From Deltaproteobacteria bacterium (GTDB taxonomy: Bacteria; Desulfobacterota; Desulfarculia; Adiutricales; Adiutricaceae): DNA of 14,061 nt. The DNA lies in contig JAITJT010000176.1 in assembly GCA_031278795.1 (NCBI GenBank), positions 1-14,061 on the forward strand. The letters run 5' to 3'. Each line of letters begins with the position of its first letter. Position 1 is the stretch's first letter. Under the pieces are notes generated by a model that was given only the letters and a program-made list of their open reading frames with translations, was not told where the DNA came from and ran no database searches. Below are positions 6,692-14,061 of this stretch, piece by piece. Made by a program: the position numbers and the translations under genes.

Positions 6692-9600
6692 ATGGCCATC
6701 CCCAATAAACCCAACCCCATATACACCATAATCCCGGGCGCAGCCCTCCAGTTCATCGACTACGAGGTGGATCTCTCCATCATGCGCGGGAAGCGCTACG
6801 TGGCCGACAGCCAGAAATATTTCCACGTGCGCCAGTCCCAGGACGCCTTCCAGGATCCCACCCTGGACAAGACAGTCCTCGTGCCCTTGGAGGAGGACGC
6901 GGACGCCACCGGCACCTTCTACAAGGATCGCACCATAGGCGAGAGGCTGCCCATGCACTACTCGGTCACCTACCTCTCGGCCTTCAAGGCCTTCGCCAAC
7001 AACTGGCTGCCTTTTCCGGTGTTCGCTCACCAGGGCCAGACCTTCGATAAGAGCCCCATATTCGCCAACGGCCCCACGGACTGGGTGCGGGCCTGGTTCA
7101 CGCCGCCGGACAATCCGGAGAGCCTCCTGTGGAAGCTCACCTTGGTCTTTGACCCGGTGGTGACGGACAACAAGGAGGAGGGAAACGGTGACGAGAAGGA
7201 TTCGGTCTTCCATACCCTTACCCCGGCCGAGGTCTCGGCTGGCTCATCCTTTTCCTTGGCTTGGCACGAGAAGGACAACGCCTGGTTCGTGGATAGACGG
7301 AAGTGGGTAAAGAGCGGGCTCAAGACCATCTGGGAGAGCTATAGGAGGCTCCACCCCAGGGAGAGGCTCTCCCGGGTGGAGGACGGGGTGCCCCCTTACG
7401 TCTTTATGGATTCCTTGGACCAGGGCCAGGGAGACATCCCCCGCACCGAGTATTTGGCGCTCTACGAGGCGCTCTTGGAGGCGGTGCACCTAACTGATGC
7501 CATGTTCACCCAGAACAACCCGCCTATATTTGCGTCCCCCATCATGGTGGTGAACCCCAAGAACGAGACCCCTACCCAGGTGGACCTGGTGGTGGACATA
7601 GGGAACTCCCGCATAACCGGGGTTCTGGTGGAGACTCCCCCGGAGGGGGAGACTAGGCTCAACAACTGCTATCCCCTCATGCTAAGGGACATAAGCGAAC
7701 CCTCTAAGACCTACAACGAGCCCTTTGACACCTCAGTGGAGTTCATGGAGCCGTATTTTGGGCCGTCGGAGTGGAGCTACTCCTCTGACTCCAGGGGGAA
7801 GCTCAACACCTTCCGCTGGCCCTCCACCGTGAGGGTGGGGGAGGAGGCCAAGAGGCTTTCTTATAACGCCCGAGAGGAGCAGGGACCCACGGGCATGTCG
7901 TCACCCAAGCGCTACCTCTGGGACACCAGGGCCAGGAAATACGTGCACTGGTATTTTAATAACTCCCATGACTACCACGGGAAGGGGAAGGAAGACCCGG
8001 CCATATCCTTTGGATCCTTTGTGCTAAACATCAATCCCTTGGGGATTCCTCTCACCTGTTTTAGAGATCCTGATAACCCGCGCACCACGGTGGGTAACAA
8101 GCGCCCGGATTTGGGAAAGGTGGTGCTTCCCGAGCCCATAGCCCGCTACGTAACCCCGGATGACGACATAGGGGCCTTCAAGGCCTCCTACAGCCGCAGC
8201 TCGCTCATGATGTTCCTCATATCCGAGCTCATCGCCCAGGCGCTCTCCTGCATAAACTCCCCCAAGAAGCGCTTTGGGCTTCCCAACTCGAATAGGGCCA
8301 GAAGGCTGAGGCGCATAATACTAACCATTCCCACGGCCATGCCCCTAGCTGAGCAGAACATCCTCAAGTGCTGGGCCAAGCTGGCGGTGGAGGCCGTGTG
8401 GTACAGCCTCGACTGGTGGGTGGACTTTTTTGAGAGGAAGGACTCCACGGACTTCAGGGCCTCACCTGACATTCGCTGCGACTGGTACGAGTCCACCTGC
8501 ACCCAGATGATCTGGATCTACAACGAGCTCAACAAGAAGTTCCAGAATAACGGCTATGAGCTCTTTAAGCTCCTGGGAAAGCCCAGGGAGGTTAAGAAGA
8601 AGGATCAGCACGGAAAGGACTACTCCGAGACCGAGGATACCCTGCGTATCGCCTCCATAGACGTGGGGGGCGGCACCACGGACATCTCCATCATCACCTA
8701 CCATATCCTGGAACCCAAGAGCGCCACGCCCTTCCTCATTCCCCACCAGGACTTCCGGGACGGCTTCAACGTGGCCGGCGACGACATCATGCGGGAGATA
8801 GTCATAAACGTGGTCAACAAGGCCGTGGTGGACGCGGCCTTGAAGAATGGCGTGCGGGACGCCTCCAACATCTTCACCAAGCTCTTCCAGGACACCGTGG
8901 AGATGGGCGCGGACGTGAACAAGATCCAGAACCAGCTTTTAAGGTCCCAGTTCGTGGCGCACATCTCGGTTCCCATCGCCCTCCACATCCTCAAGCGCTA
9001 CGAGGAGACGGACATGGCTGGAGATGAGCTGGAGATTGAGGTAAAAGTTAGAGACGTCTTAGGCATAACTGACAACGAGCTCACCCAGTCCAGTTATCTA
9101 AACAGCATAGCCTCCTACGTGGATAGGCGTATTGTTAATTCCGGATGGAGTGATTTCTCCATCCTCAACTTTTCCTTCACGGTTAATATGCGGGAGGTGG
9201 ATCTAGCCGTCAACAAGGTCATAGAGCCAATCCTGGTGGGCCTAGGCGAGATAATAAACCTCTACGACTGCGACATCCTCATCATGACCGGAAGGCCCTC
9301 CAGGTGGCCGGCCATCATGAACGCCCCCTACGAGCGCAATTACTTGCCAGTTGACCGCATCGTGCATATGCACAAGTACCGGGTGGCCCCGGACTATCCC
9401 TTCGTCAACCACGGACACATAGAGGACCCCAAGACCTCCGTGGTCTTGGGGGCCATTGTCTGCTCCCTGGCCGAGGTAGGGCTCTCAGGTGTCACCATTG
9501 ACACGGCCACCTTCATACCGCAGCCCATCAACCGCTTCATAGGAAAGCTGGACAGCAACGGCCAGCTCTCCAACGCCGCGGCCAACGTCTGGTTCACCAA

Positions 9601-10003
9601 CACCGAGGTGCACTCGGGTAAGGAGGTGGTTAACGCCACCAAGGAGATAATATTCACCGCCAACGCGGACGTGGGCTTCAGGCAGCTGGAGTGCGATCGC
9701 TGGACCACCACCCGGCTCTATAGCCTAGAGTTCCGCGACGACCGCGCGGCCCAGGCCGCCGTGGGCATGACGCCCTACACCGTGGAGCTGCAGTTTGATA
9801 TGAAGGAGGCCGTGGAGGCCGAGGACTGGTCCAAAGGCGGCGTGAACCAGCTTCTTCGTCGAACCGAAGGCACCCTGAAGGTGCTCTCGGTCATGAACAA
9901 GCACGGGCAGAAGGTGTCCAACGACAGCATCCAGGTGCGTCTCCAGACTCTCAAGAACGTGGACGGCTACTGGCTAGATACCGGTGACCTCAGCTCAGTG
10001 TGA
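6692..10003 (+). CDS. srfB: SrfB-like virulence factor, actin/Hsp70-fold ATPase
   Basis: I recognise this 1103-residue protein as a member of the SrfB family, named for an SsrB-regulated factor of Salmonella and usually about 1000 residues long. Its core shows the actin/Hsp70 nucleotide-binding signatures. A phosphate-1 motif is at D302-I-G-N-S in VDLVVDIGNS, and a DnaK-like strand/turn LTIPTAMP is at 544-551. A phosphate-2 motif is at D657-V-G-G-G-T-T-D664, and an adenosine-type loop ILIMTGRPSR is near 862-871. About 295 residues precede the fold and roughly 350 separate the two phosphate motifs, far more than in Hsp70. No signal peptide or membrane segment is seen, so it is probably cytoplasmic. 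The ATG has AGGAG (6683-6687) four bases upstream. It lies in the same direction as srfC, 467 bases away. Biochemical role is unsettled; SrfABC proteins have been reported as toxin or virulence components. Confidence 0.85.
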   Translation: MAIPNKPNPIYTIIPGAALQFIDYEVDLSIMRGKRYVADSQKYFHVRQSQDAFQDPTLDKTVLVPLEEDADATGTFYKDRTIGERLPMHYSVTYLSAFKAFANNWLPFPVFAHQGQTFDKSPIFANGPTDWVRAWFTPPDNPESLLWKLTLVFDPVVTDNKEEGNGDEKDSVFHTLTPAEVSAGSSFSLAWHEKDNAWFVDRRKWVKSGLKTIWESYRRLHPRERLSRVEDGVPPYVFMDSLDQGQGDIPRTEYLALYEALLEAVHLTDAMFTQNNPPIFASPIMVVNPKNETPTQVDLVVDIGNSRITGVLVETPPEGETRLNNCYPLMLRDISEPSKTYNEPFDTSVEFMEPYFGPSEWSYSSDSRGKLNTFRWPSTVRVGEEAKRLSYNAREEQGPTGMSSPKRYLWDTRARKYVHWYFNNSHDYHGKGKEDPAISFGSFVLNINPLGIPLTCFRDPDNPRTTVGNKRPDLGKVVLPEPIARYVTPDDDIGAFKASYSRSSLMMFLISELIAQALSCINSPKKRFGLPNSNRARRLRRIILTIPTAMPLAEQNILKCWAKLAVEAVWYSLDWWVDFFERKDSTDFRASPDIRCDWYESTCTQMIWIYNELNKKFQNNGYELFKLLGKPREVKKKDQHGKDYSETEDTLRIASIDVGGGTTDISIITYHILEPKSATPFLIPHQDFRDGFNVAGDDIMREIVINVVNKAVVDAALKNGVRDASNIFTKLFQDTVEMGADVNKIQNQLLRSQFVAHISVPIALHILKRYEETDMAGDELEIEVKVRDVLGITDNELTQSSYLNSIASYVDRRIVNSGWSDFSILNFSFTVNMREVDLAVNKVIEPILVGLGEIINLYDCDILIMTGRPSRWPAIMNAPYERNYLPVDRIVHMHKYRVAPDYPFVNHGHIEDPKTSVVLGAIVCSLAEVGLSGVTIDTATFIPQPINRFIGKLDSNGQLSNAAANVWFTNTEVHSGKEVVNATKEIIFTANADVGFRQLECDRWTTTRLYSLEFRDDRAAQAAVGMTPYTVELQFDMKEAVEAEDWSKGGVNQLLRRTEGTLKVLSVMNKHGQKVSNDSIQVRLQTLKNVDGYWLDTGDLSSV

Positions 10004-10064
10004 GTTTAGCCTCGTGGTAAATATTCGTGTATATGGAAAAGGCCAAGCAAATATGAGAGAAATC

Positions 10065-10082
10065 CCCCGCTTTTAGGCGGGG
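10065..10082 (+). terminator. Short GC-rich hairpin after srfB, possible terminator
   Basis: CCCCGC (10065-10070) pairs perfectly with GCGGGG (10077-10082) around a TTTTAG loop, about 60 bases after the srfB stop. The bases that follow (TTGCCCAAAGC) are not a T run, so it is not a classic terminator. It may protect the srfB mRNA end or cause only partial termination. Confidence 0.45.
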
Positions 10083-10134
10083 TTGCCCAAAGCTTTTATG
10101 AATGTTTTTTAAGATTATTTGTGTAAGTTTTAAG

Positions 10135-10182
10135 AAAGTTTTTGTGAAAGTTTTTGTGAAAGTTTTTGTGACAGTTTTTAGC
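10135..10182 (+). repeat. 12-bp tandem array A in the srfB-srfC spacer
   Basis: AAAGTTTTTGTG occurs three times perfectly and in register (10135-10146, 10147-10158, 10159-10170). It is followed by a variant ACAGTTTTTAGC (10171-10182) whose right half is already that of array B. This in-phase transition shows the two arrays are related by descent. Confidence 0.9.
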
Positions 10183-10234
10183 TGATTTTTTAGCTAAATT
10201 CTTATTATGTAAGTTTTTTTTATTTTTTATAAGG

Positions 10235-10326
10235 TAAGGTTTTAGCTAAGTTTTTAGCTAAGTTTTAGCTAAGTTTTTGCTAAGTTTTTAGCTAAGTTTT
10301 TAGCTAAGTTTTTAGCTAAGTTTTTA
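10235..10326 (+). repeat. 12-bp tandem array B with palindromic TTAGCTAA junctions
   Basis: Nearly eight units of TAAGTTTTTAGC run head to tail: five units of 12 bp, two of 11 bp (10259-10269, 10270-10280) and a final partial one (10317-10326). Each unit junction makes the 8-base palindrome TTAGCTAA, except one that reads TTGCTAA. This gives six copies in the array plus one just upstream (10190-10197). Neighbouring units can fold as AGCTAA-GTTT-TTAGCT, a six-base stem with a four-base loop, so the RNA or single strand could form a row of small hairpins. It is not a CRISPR: units are too short and there are no spacers. Confidence 0.92.
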
Positions 10327-10457
10327 TAATGTGTGAACAGGAAAAAATTTTTTTAATGTAAGTTTTCTTTTAGTTTTTGAAATGTTTTTTTATGAATTTT
10401 CTCTGAATTTTATAGAGATTTTCAGGTAGCGGCCCTTAGGGTTAGCGCGGGAGATTT

Positions 10458-10463
10458 GAGGAG
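10458..10463 (+). promoter_or_regulatory. Ribosome binding site of srfC
   Basis: GAGGAG lies seven bases before the ATG at 10471. It is a strong Shine-Dalgarno that fixes the srfC start and shows it is translated independently of srfB. Confidence 0.75.
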
Positions 10464-10470
10464 TTAAACA

Positions 10471-13338
10471 ATGGATCCGGAAAAATTGACAGCATGCGCC
10501 ATCGAGCTTAAGAACTTGGCCAAGGAAGGTGAGAGGTGGCTTACCGACAACGAGGAGGCCCAGGGCGACCAGAGCGAGGAGAGGAAGAACCTCCGGAGGT
10601 GCGCCAGGCACTTAAACAGCATCTACCACGCCGCGGCCAATAAGATGGGGATAGCGGTCTTTGGGCCCAGCCAGGTGGGGAAATCCACACTCATCTCGGC
10701 CTTGGCCAAGCCCAAGCGCGGAAAGCTCATGGTGGACTTCCAGGGGACGCTACTGGACTTCATCAACCAGGTGAACCCCACGGGTGGTAAGGAGACCACG
10801 GCTTTGGTCACCAGGTTCTCCATAGACAAGCCCCCCAAGTCTCCGGATGACTCCCTTCCGGTGTGCCTGAAGATCTTCTCCGAGATGGACGTCTTGAAGA
10901 TTCTCGCCAACACCTATTTCGCCGAGGGGCAGGGTGCCTACAAGATAGACCAAGACGAGCTCTCCGCGGTTTTGACGGATCTGGCCAAAAAGCTAAAGAC
11001 TCCCGCCAACGCGCCCACCATTGATGATATGGAGGACTTCAAGGAGTACGTGGACAACATCTCCCGGCCCTTCGCCTCGGGTGAGCACCTCATCAGGCTC
11101 TTCTGGCCCTCGGCCGTGGATTTGGCCCAGAAGTTGGACATTGAGGATAGGGCCCAGCTCTTCTCCTTCATCTGGGGGAGGGTGGACGAGTTCACCAGGC
11201 TCTATGTGCTTCTCTATAAGCATTTGGAGAAGCTTAGCTTTCCGGAGGTGGCCTTTACGTCCGTTAAGGCCATATACGACGAGTCCCTTAAACCCCAGGA
11301 CGGTCGCCTCAATAGCGTCCTCCACGTGGATAGGCTCCTTGGGCTCCTAAACGAGGATCAAAGCGACACTATTCCAGTGGTCTCGGCCTCGGGTAGGAAG
11401 GCCGAGTGGCCCAGGCCGGTCCTTTGCGCCTTGATAGCCGAGATACATGCCCTGGTGAGCGAGGCCCCGGGGGAGTTCATGGACAACGCGGATATCTTGG
11501 ACTTCCCGGGATATAGGTCCCGCAACAAGTACGAGAACTTCCGGGAGGCCTTGAAGAAGCCCGAGGAGGTGAAGAACTGCTTCCTAAGAGGCAAAGTCGC
11601 CTATATGTTCCAGCGCTACTCGGCCAACAAGGAGATAACCATCATGTTACTGTGCATAAAGCACAGCAACATGGATATCGCCGATCTCCCGGAGGCTATC
11701 AACGCCTGGATAAACGAGAGCCACGGAAGCACCCCGGAGGAGCGCTGGGGCAAACCCGTGTGCCTCTTCTTTGTCTTGACCTTCTTCAACACCCACATGC
11801 AGAGGCTGGAGGGCTCCACGGATCTAAAGCAGATCTGGGACACGCGCTTGGCTGCCTCGCTCACCCAGCCCTTTGGGGTGTCCGAGTGGCCGGAGACCTG
11901 GGCCAGGAACGGCCGCATAACGGTTCCCTTCAACAACTGCTTTTGGCTCTTAAACGTCTATATCAGCAAGACCTTCCTCAACGTGACGGCACTCAATTTA
12001 GAGAACGGCACCGAGGTGGAGCTCTCCCCCATGGAGGAGGACAACAAAGAGGAGACCAACACGGTCTACATAGGGAAGGGCATCCGCCAGGGCATGGAGG
12101 GCTGGCTAGGAAAACTTAGGGAGGCCTTTTTAGCCACCCCGGCGGTCCAGAAGCACTTCGCGCACCCGGGCGAGGCCTGGGACGGGGCCGTACTCTCGGA
12201 AGACGGCGGCTGCGACTACATAATATCCAAGCTAACACCCATCCTACGCACTGACCCTAAAAGCAACCAGCTCCAGGCCCTAGCCTTGAAAGAGGGGAAG
12301 CACCTCCACGAGATCCTTAGCTACTTCTACCAAGGCGGGTCCACGGACGAGGAGACCCAGAACAAGAGAACCATCTACGCGAGGCTCAACGCGACCATCA
12401 GCAAGCTGGGAAACCCCGGGAAGGTGGATAGGGCCCAGGCCTTCTTCCAGGGCACTCCCTGGCACCGTTTTGGGCTCTTCCAGAGGGATCTAACCTACTC
12501 AGACGACGAGTGCTATGAGATCTTCAACCGCCCGGAGTCCATTCCGCTTCCGGACAAGATCGGAAAAGACGACACTTCCTTCCAGCAGGCCACTCCCCAA
12601 AGGCCTGTGGTGGACGAGTCCTTCATACCCTCAGAGGACGACATCCTCAAGCTCTTTGACAGTGACGAGGCGGCTGTGCAGCCCCAGGCCCCCCAGAGCG
12701 GGGCAGCCGGGGCCACCCAGGCCCTCAGGATGGACGACAAGGCCACCTACTACAGAAGGATCCTAGAGACCGAGTGGCAGGCCAATCTGGAGAGGCTGGC
12801 CAACGACCGCTACAAGTTGCGCTATTTCGGATTCGACCCCAAGGACATGAAGGATCTGATCCAGGAGCTCAAGTCCGCGGCCCAGCGCCTAGGGGTCTTC
12901 CAGGCCATTGAAAACGACGTGCGGGACGTAACAGCCTACGCCAACGTTAACCAGGAGGCCATGGTCTGGATACTGGCCCGCATAGCCTCGGCCAGGCTCT
13001 CGGAGTTCATCGTCTACCTGGGCTTCTCCCCCAGAACCCTCCCGGACCCCAAGGAGCGCACGGTCAAAATCGCGGGAAAGGATTTCACCCTCTTCCAGAC
13101 CCTCCCCGAGGTGGGAGAGTACCCGGTCCTTCCGGATCTCCCGCCCCCCTACGACGTCCCTTACCATACCAGCTGGAAGCTAGCCCTCTTTCAGCTGATG
13201 ATAGACAACGTCTACTTTGCCGAGAAGACCTACAACATCAAGGAAAACGAGCGCCTGGGAACCCTGCGCACAAAGGTTGCCAAGGAGAACGATGCCCTCA
13301 GCGACACAGGGGCCGTGCCGCAGATGAAACTGGTTTAA
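10471..13338 (+). CDS. srfC: SrfC-like putative virulence factor, P-loop GTPase
   Basis: A 955-residue protein that I assign to the SrfC family of putative virulence factors because of its position after srfB, its size and its P-loop. The N-terminal domain carries a clear Walker A motif, G65-P-S-Q-V-G-K71-S72-T73. A G3/Walker B-like D344-F-P-G347 sits in ADILDFPGYRSRN, the typical pattern of dynamin-like and other large GTPases. The strand CLFFVLTFFN (431-440) lies where a G4 motif (TKxD) would be expected but reads T-F-F-N, so base specificity is uncertain. Residues 731-752 are a Pro/Gln/Ala/Gly-rich linker, after which a mostly helical C-terminal region of about 200 residues begins. No signal peptide or membrane span is obvious, so it is probably cytoplasmic or peripherally membrane-bound. 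It has its own ribosome binding site and no tight coupling to srfB. Codon use matches srfB (AGG, CTC, GAG frequent), so the two have a shared history. Confidence 0.78.
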   Translation: MDPEKLTACAIELKNLAKEGERWLTDNEEAQGDQSEERKNLRRCARHLNSIYHAAANKMGIAVFGPSQVGKSTLISALAKPKRGKLMVDFQGTLLDFINQVNPTGGKETTALVTRFSIDKPPKSPDDSLPVCLKIFSEMDVLKILANTYFAEGQGAYKIDQDELSAVLTDLAKKLKTPANAPTIDDMEDFKEYVDNISRPFASGEHLIRLFWPSAVDLAQKLDIEDRAQLFSFIWGRVDEFTRLYVLLYKHLEKLSFPEVAFTSVKAIYDESLKPQDGRLNSVLHVDRLLGLLNEDQSDTIPVVSASGRKAEWPRPVLCALIAEIHALVSEAPGEFMDNADILDFPGYRSRNKYENFREALKKPEEVKNCFLRGKVAYMFQRYSANKEITIMLLCIKHSNMDIADLPEAINAWINESHGSTPEERWGKPVCLFFVLTFFNTHMQRLEGSTDLKQIWDTRLAASLTQPFGVSEWPETWARNGRITVPFNNCFWLLNVYISKTFLNVTALNLENGTEVELSPMEEDNKEETNTVYIGKGIRQGMEGWLGKLREAFLATPAVQKHFAHPGEAWDGAVLSEDGGCDYIISKLTPILRTDPKSNQLQALALKEGKHLHEILSYFYQGGSTDEETQNKRTIYARLNATISKLGNPGKVDRAQAFFQGTPWHRFGLFQRDLTYSDDECYEIFNRPESIPLPDKIGKDDTSFQQATPQRPVVDESFIPSEDDILKLFDSDEAAVQPQAPQSGAAGATQALRMDDKATYYRRILETEWQANLERLANDRYKLRYFGFDPKDMKDLIQELKSAAQRLGVFQAIENDVRDVTAYANVNQEAMVWILARIASARLSEFIVYLGFSPRTLPDPKERTVKIAGKDFTLFQTLPEVGEYPVLPDLPPPYDVPYHTSWKLALFQLMIDNVYFAEKTYNIKENERLGTLRTKVAKENDALSDTGAVPQMKLV

Positions 13339-13761
13339 GCCGGGATTTTACGAAAGAGCTAAGGATAGGCTTGAATTTCTCGGAATTTGGCCTAAATAAT
13401 TATGGAAAGATGGCTTACGCGCCTGGGACAACGTGGGCATATTTATATGTTTGTGTCCATATTTAGATGTTCAGGCAAATATAAAGGTGTTTCTCTATTT
13501 TTGTGAAGTAAATTCTCCTTTTTTTAATTACTAGCTTCATAATACGGTATTTTTTTTCTTTTTAAGCTTTGCTTGCTAAGTTATGATTAGAGGGTTTGAT
13601 TTGTTTCCATTGGAGGGCATTCTGGTAGGTTAGAAGCCTTCCGAGGAGGGATTTTGCTAATTAGTTTTTTGGATATTGGCGCTTAGGTGAGAGTTGATCG
13701 CAACCTTCTCAAAAGGGAATTTATCCGAGATTTACGGATCTATTTTGTATATAAGGCGTTA

Positions 13762-13788
13762 AAAAACCTCTGGTTTTGGGGAGTTTTT
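13762..13788 (+). terminator. Weak candidate terminator downstream of srfC
   Basis: AAAAA and CTC on the left pair with GAG and TTTTT on the right, with one bulged C and a TGGTTTTGGG loop that may pair further by G-T wobbles. The right arm ends in five T. It lies over 420 bases after the srfC stop and could equally serve an opposing transcript. Confidence 0.25.
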
Positions 13789-13881
13789 CAATTATCTGTG
13801 TCAAAATCCCCGTGTTTAAAGTAAAATAGGTAAAGGTTGGAACTTTTTTATTTTTGGAGCTTTTTTTTTGAGTGGCATCGC

Positions 13882-13896
13882 GCGCGTTTTTCGCGC
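13882..13896. other. GCGCG-T5-CGCGC hairpin
   Basis: A perfect five-base all-GC stem around five T stands out in a very AT-rich stretch. Neither side carries a terminator-type T tail in the reading direction. The function is unknown. Confidence 0.4.
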
Positions 13897-14061
13897 TTAA
13901 AATTAGGATTTATAAGACAAAGGCTTTTTAATCTTTATTTAAATTCCTGGAAATAAGTATATGAAAAATCCGCGGAATATATGTCCCTTTGGCTTTGTTA
14001 ATTGAACGAAAATTAAATATTATCTTTTTTATTATTCCACTCACTTTTAACGTTTGAATTT

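Larger units (their letters stand above)
10004..10470. other. srfB-srfC spacer with hairpin and tandem arrays
   Basis: No gene is seen. In order it contains a GC-rich hairpin (10065-10082), a first 12-bp tandem array (10135-10182), a second related array (10235-10326), a TATAAT at 10325-10330 right at the array's end, a short TCTCT/AGAGA inverted repeat near 10400-10418, and the srfC ribosome binding site. A spacer this long and ordered is unusual for genes whose enterobacterial homologues are tightly packed in one operon. Confidence 0.6.
13339..14061. other. AT-rich gap after srfC
   Basis: No gene is supported on either strand. There is no strong terminator directly behind srfC. A weak stem at about 13762-13788 (AAAAA and CTC pairing with GAG and TTTTT, one bulged C) ends in T and could stop transcription far downstream. 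A compact GCGCG-TTTTT-CGCGC hairpin lies at 13882-13896, preceded by a run of T. An imperfect direct repeat CATATTTATATGTT / CATATTTAGATGTT occurs around 13438-13473. No tRNA-like fold was found. Confidence 0.5.

Noticed and set aside
6671..7213. 180-codon minus-strand frame opposite the start of srfB
   Set aside because: Shadow of a GC-rich gene: low-complexity Gly/Val/Glu-rich translation with no motif, while the + strand encodes a recognised family.
10135..10326. CRISPR array
   Set aside because: Units are only 11-12 bp, directly abutting, with no spacers and no cas genes in the window.
11652..12119. 155-codon + strand frame inside srfC
   Set aside because: His/Gln/Gly-rich out-of-frame reading of srfC; the srfC frame is continuous with motifs on both sides.

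Overview
The window comes from a Gram-negative (diderm) bacterium. It encodes a type V autotransporter, which needs an outer membrane, and KdsB, which activates KDO for lipopolysaccharide. The short, single-domain phosphatidylserine decarboxylase and the mix of gene families would fit a deltaproteobacterial-type (Desulfobacterota) or other host-associated lineage. That placement is a guess: no rRNA or phylogenetic marker is present. Genes are mostly GC-rich (about 57-60% in lines counted by eye), whereas the gaps are strongly AT-rich (about 15-30% GC in sampled lines). Five genes, all on the + strand, cover only about three quarters of the window, so coding density is low.

Layout. 1-609 is an AT-rich leader with no gene. 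610-3543 is a 977-residue autotransporter with signal peptide, Ser/Gly/Thr-rich passenger, three GSGGTDTP linker repeats, a helical linker and a 12-strand-type barrel ending in Phe; it is closed by a strong intrinsic terminator (3571-3603). 3604-4113 is a gap with two GC-richer islands of unknown meaning. 4114-4800 (psd, TTG start) and 4881-5615 (kdsB) form a small envelope-biogenesis operon. 5616-6691 is a 1.08 kb, strikingly pyrimidine-rich gap with an 11-bp tandem repeat and promoter-like sites near its right end.

6692-10003 and 10471-13338 encode a pair that I recognise as homologues of the virulence-associated factors SrfB (actin/Hsp70-fold ATPase signature) and SrfC (large P-loop GTPase-like protein). 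No srfA is visible where it would be expected upstream of srfB. Between them lies a 467-bp spacer with a GC-rich hairpin and two adjacent 12-bp tandem arrays. The second array repeats the palindrome TTAGCTAA and can fold into serial hairpins. 13339-14061 is an AT-rich gap without a convincing gene.

Psd and KdsB supply phosphatidylethanolamine and activated KDO for the envelope, and the autotransporter is exported through that envelope. SrfB and SrfC form the most unusual unit: a filament/chaperone-type ATPase fold paired with a dynamin-like or AAA-like NTPase, separated by a structured repeat array. The repeat-bearing srfB-srfC locus is the best candidate for something undescribed.
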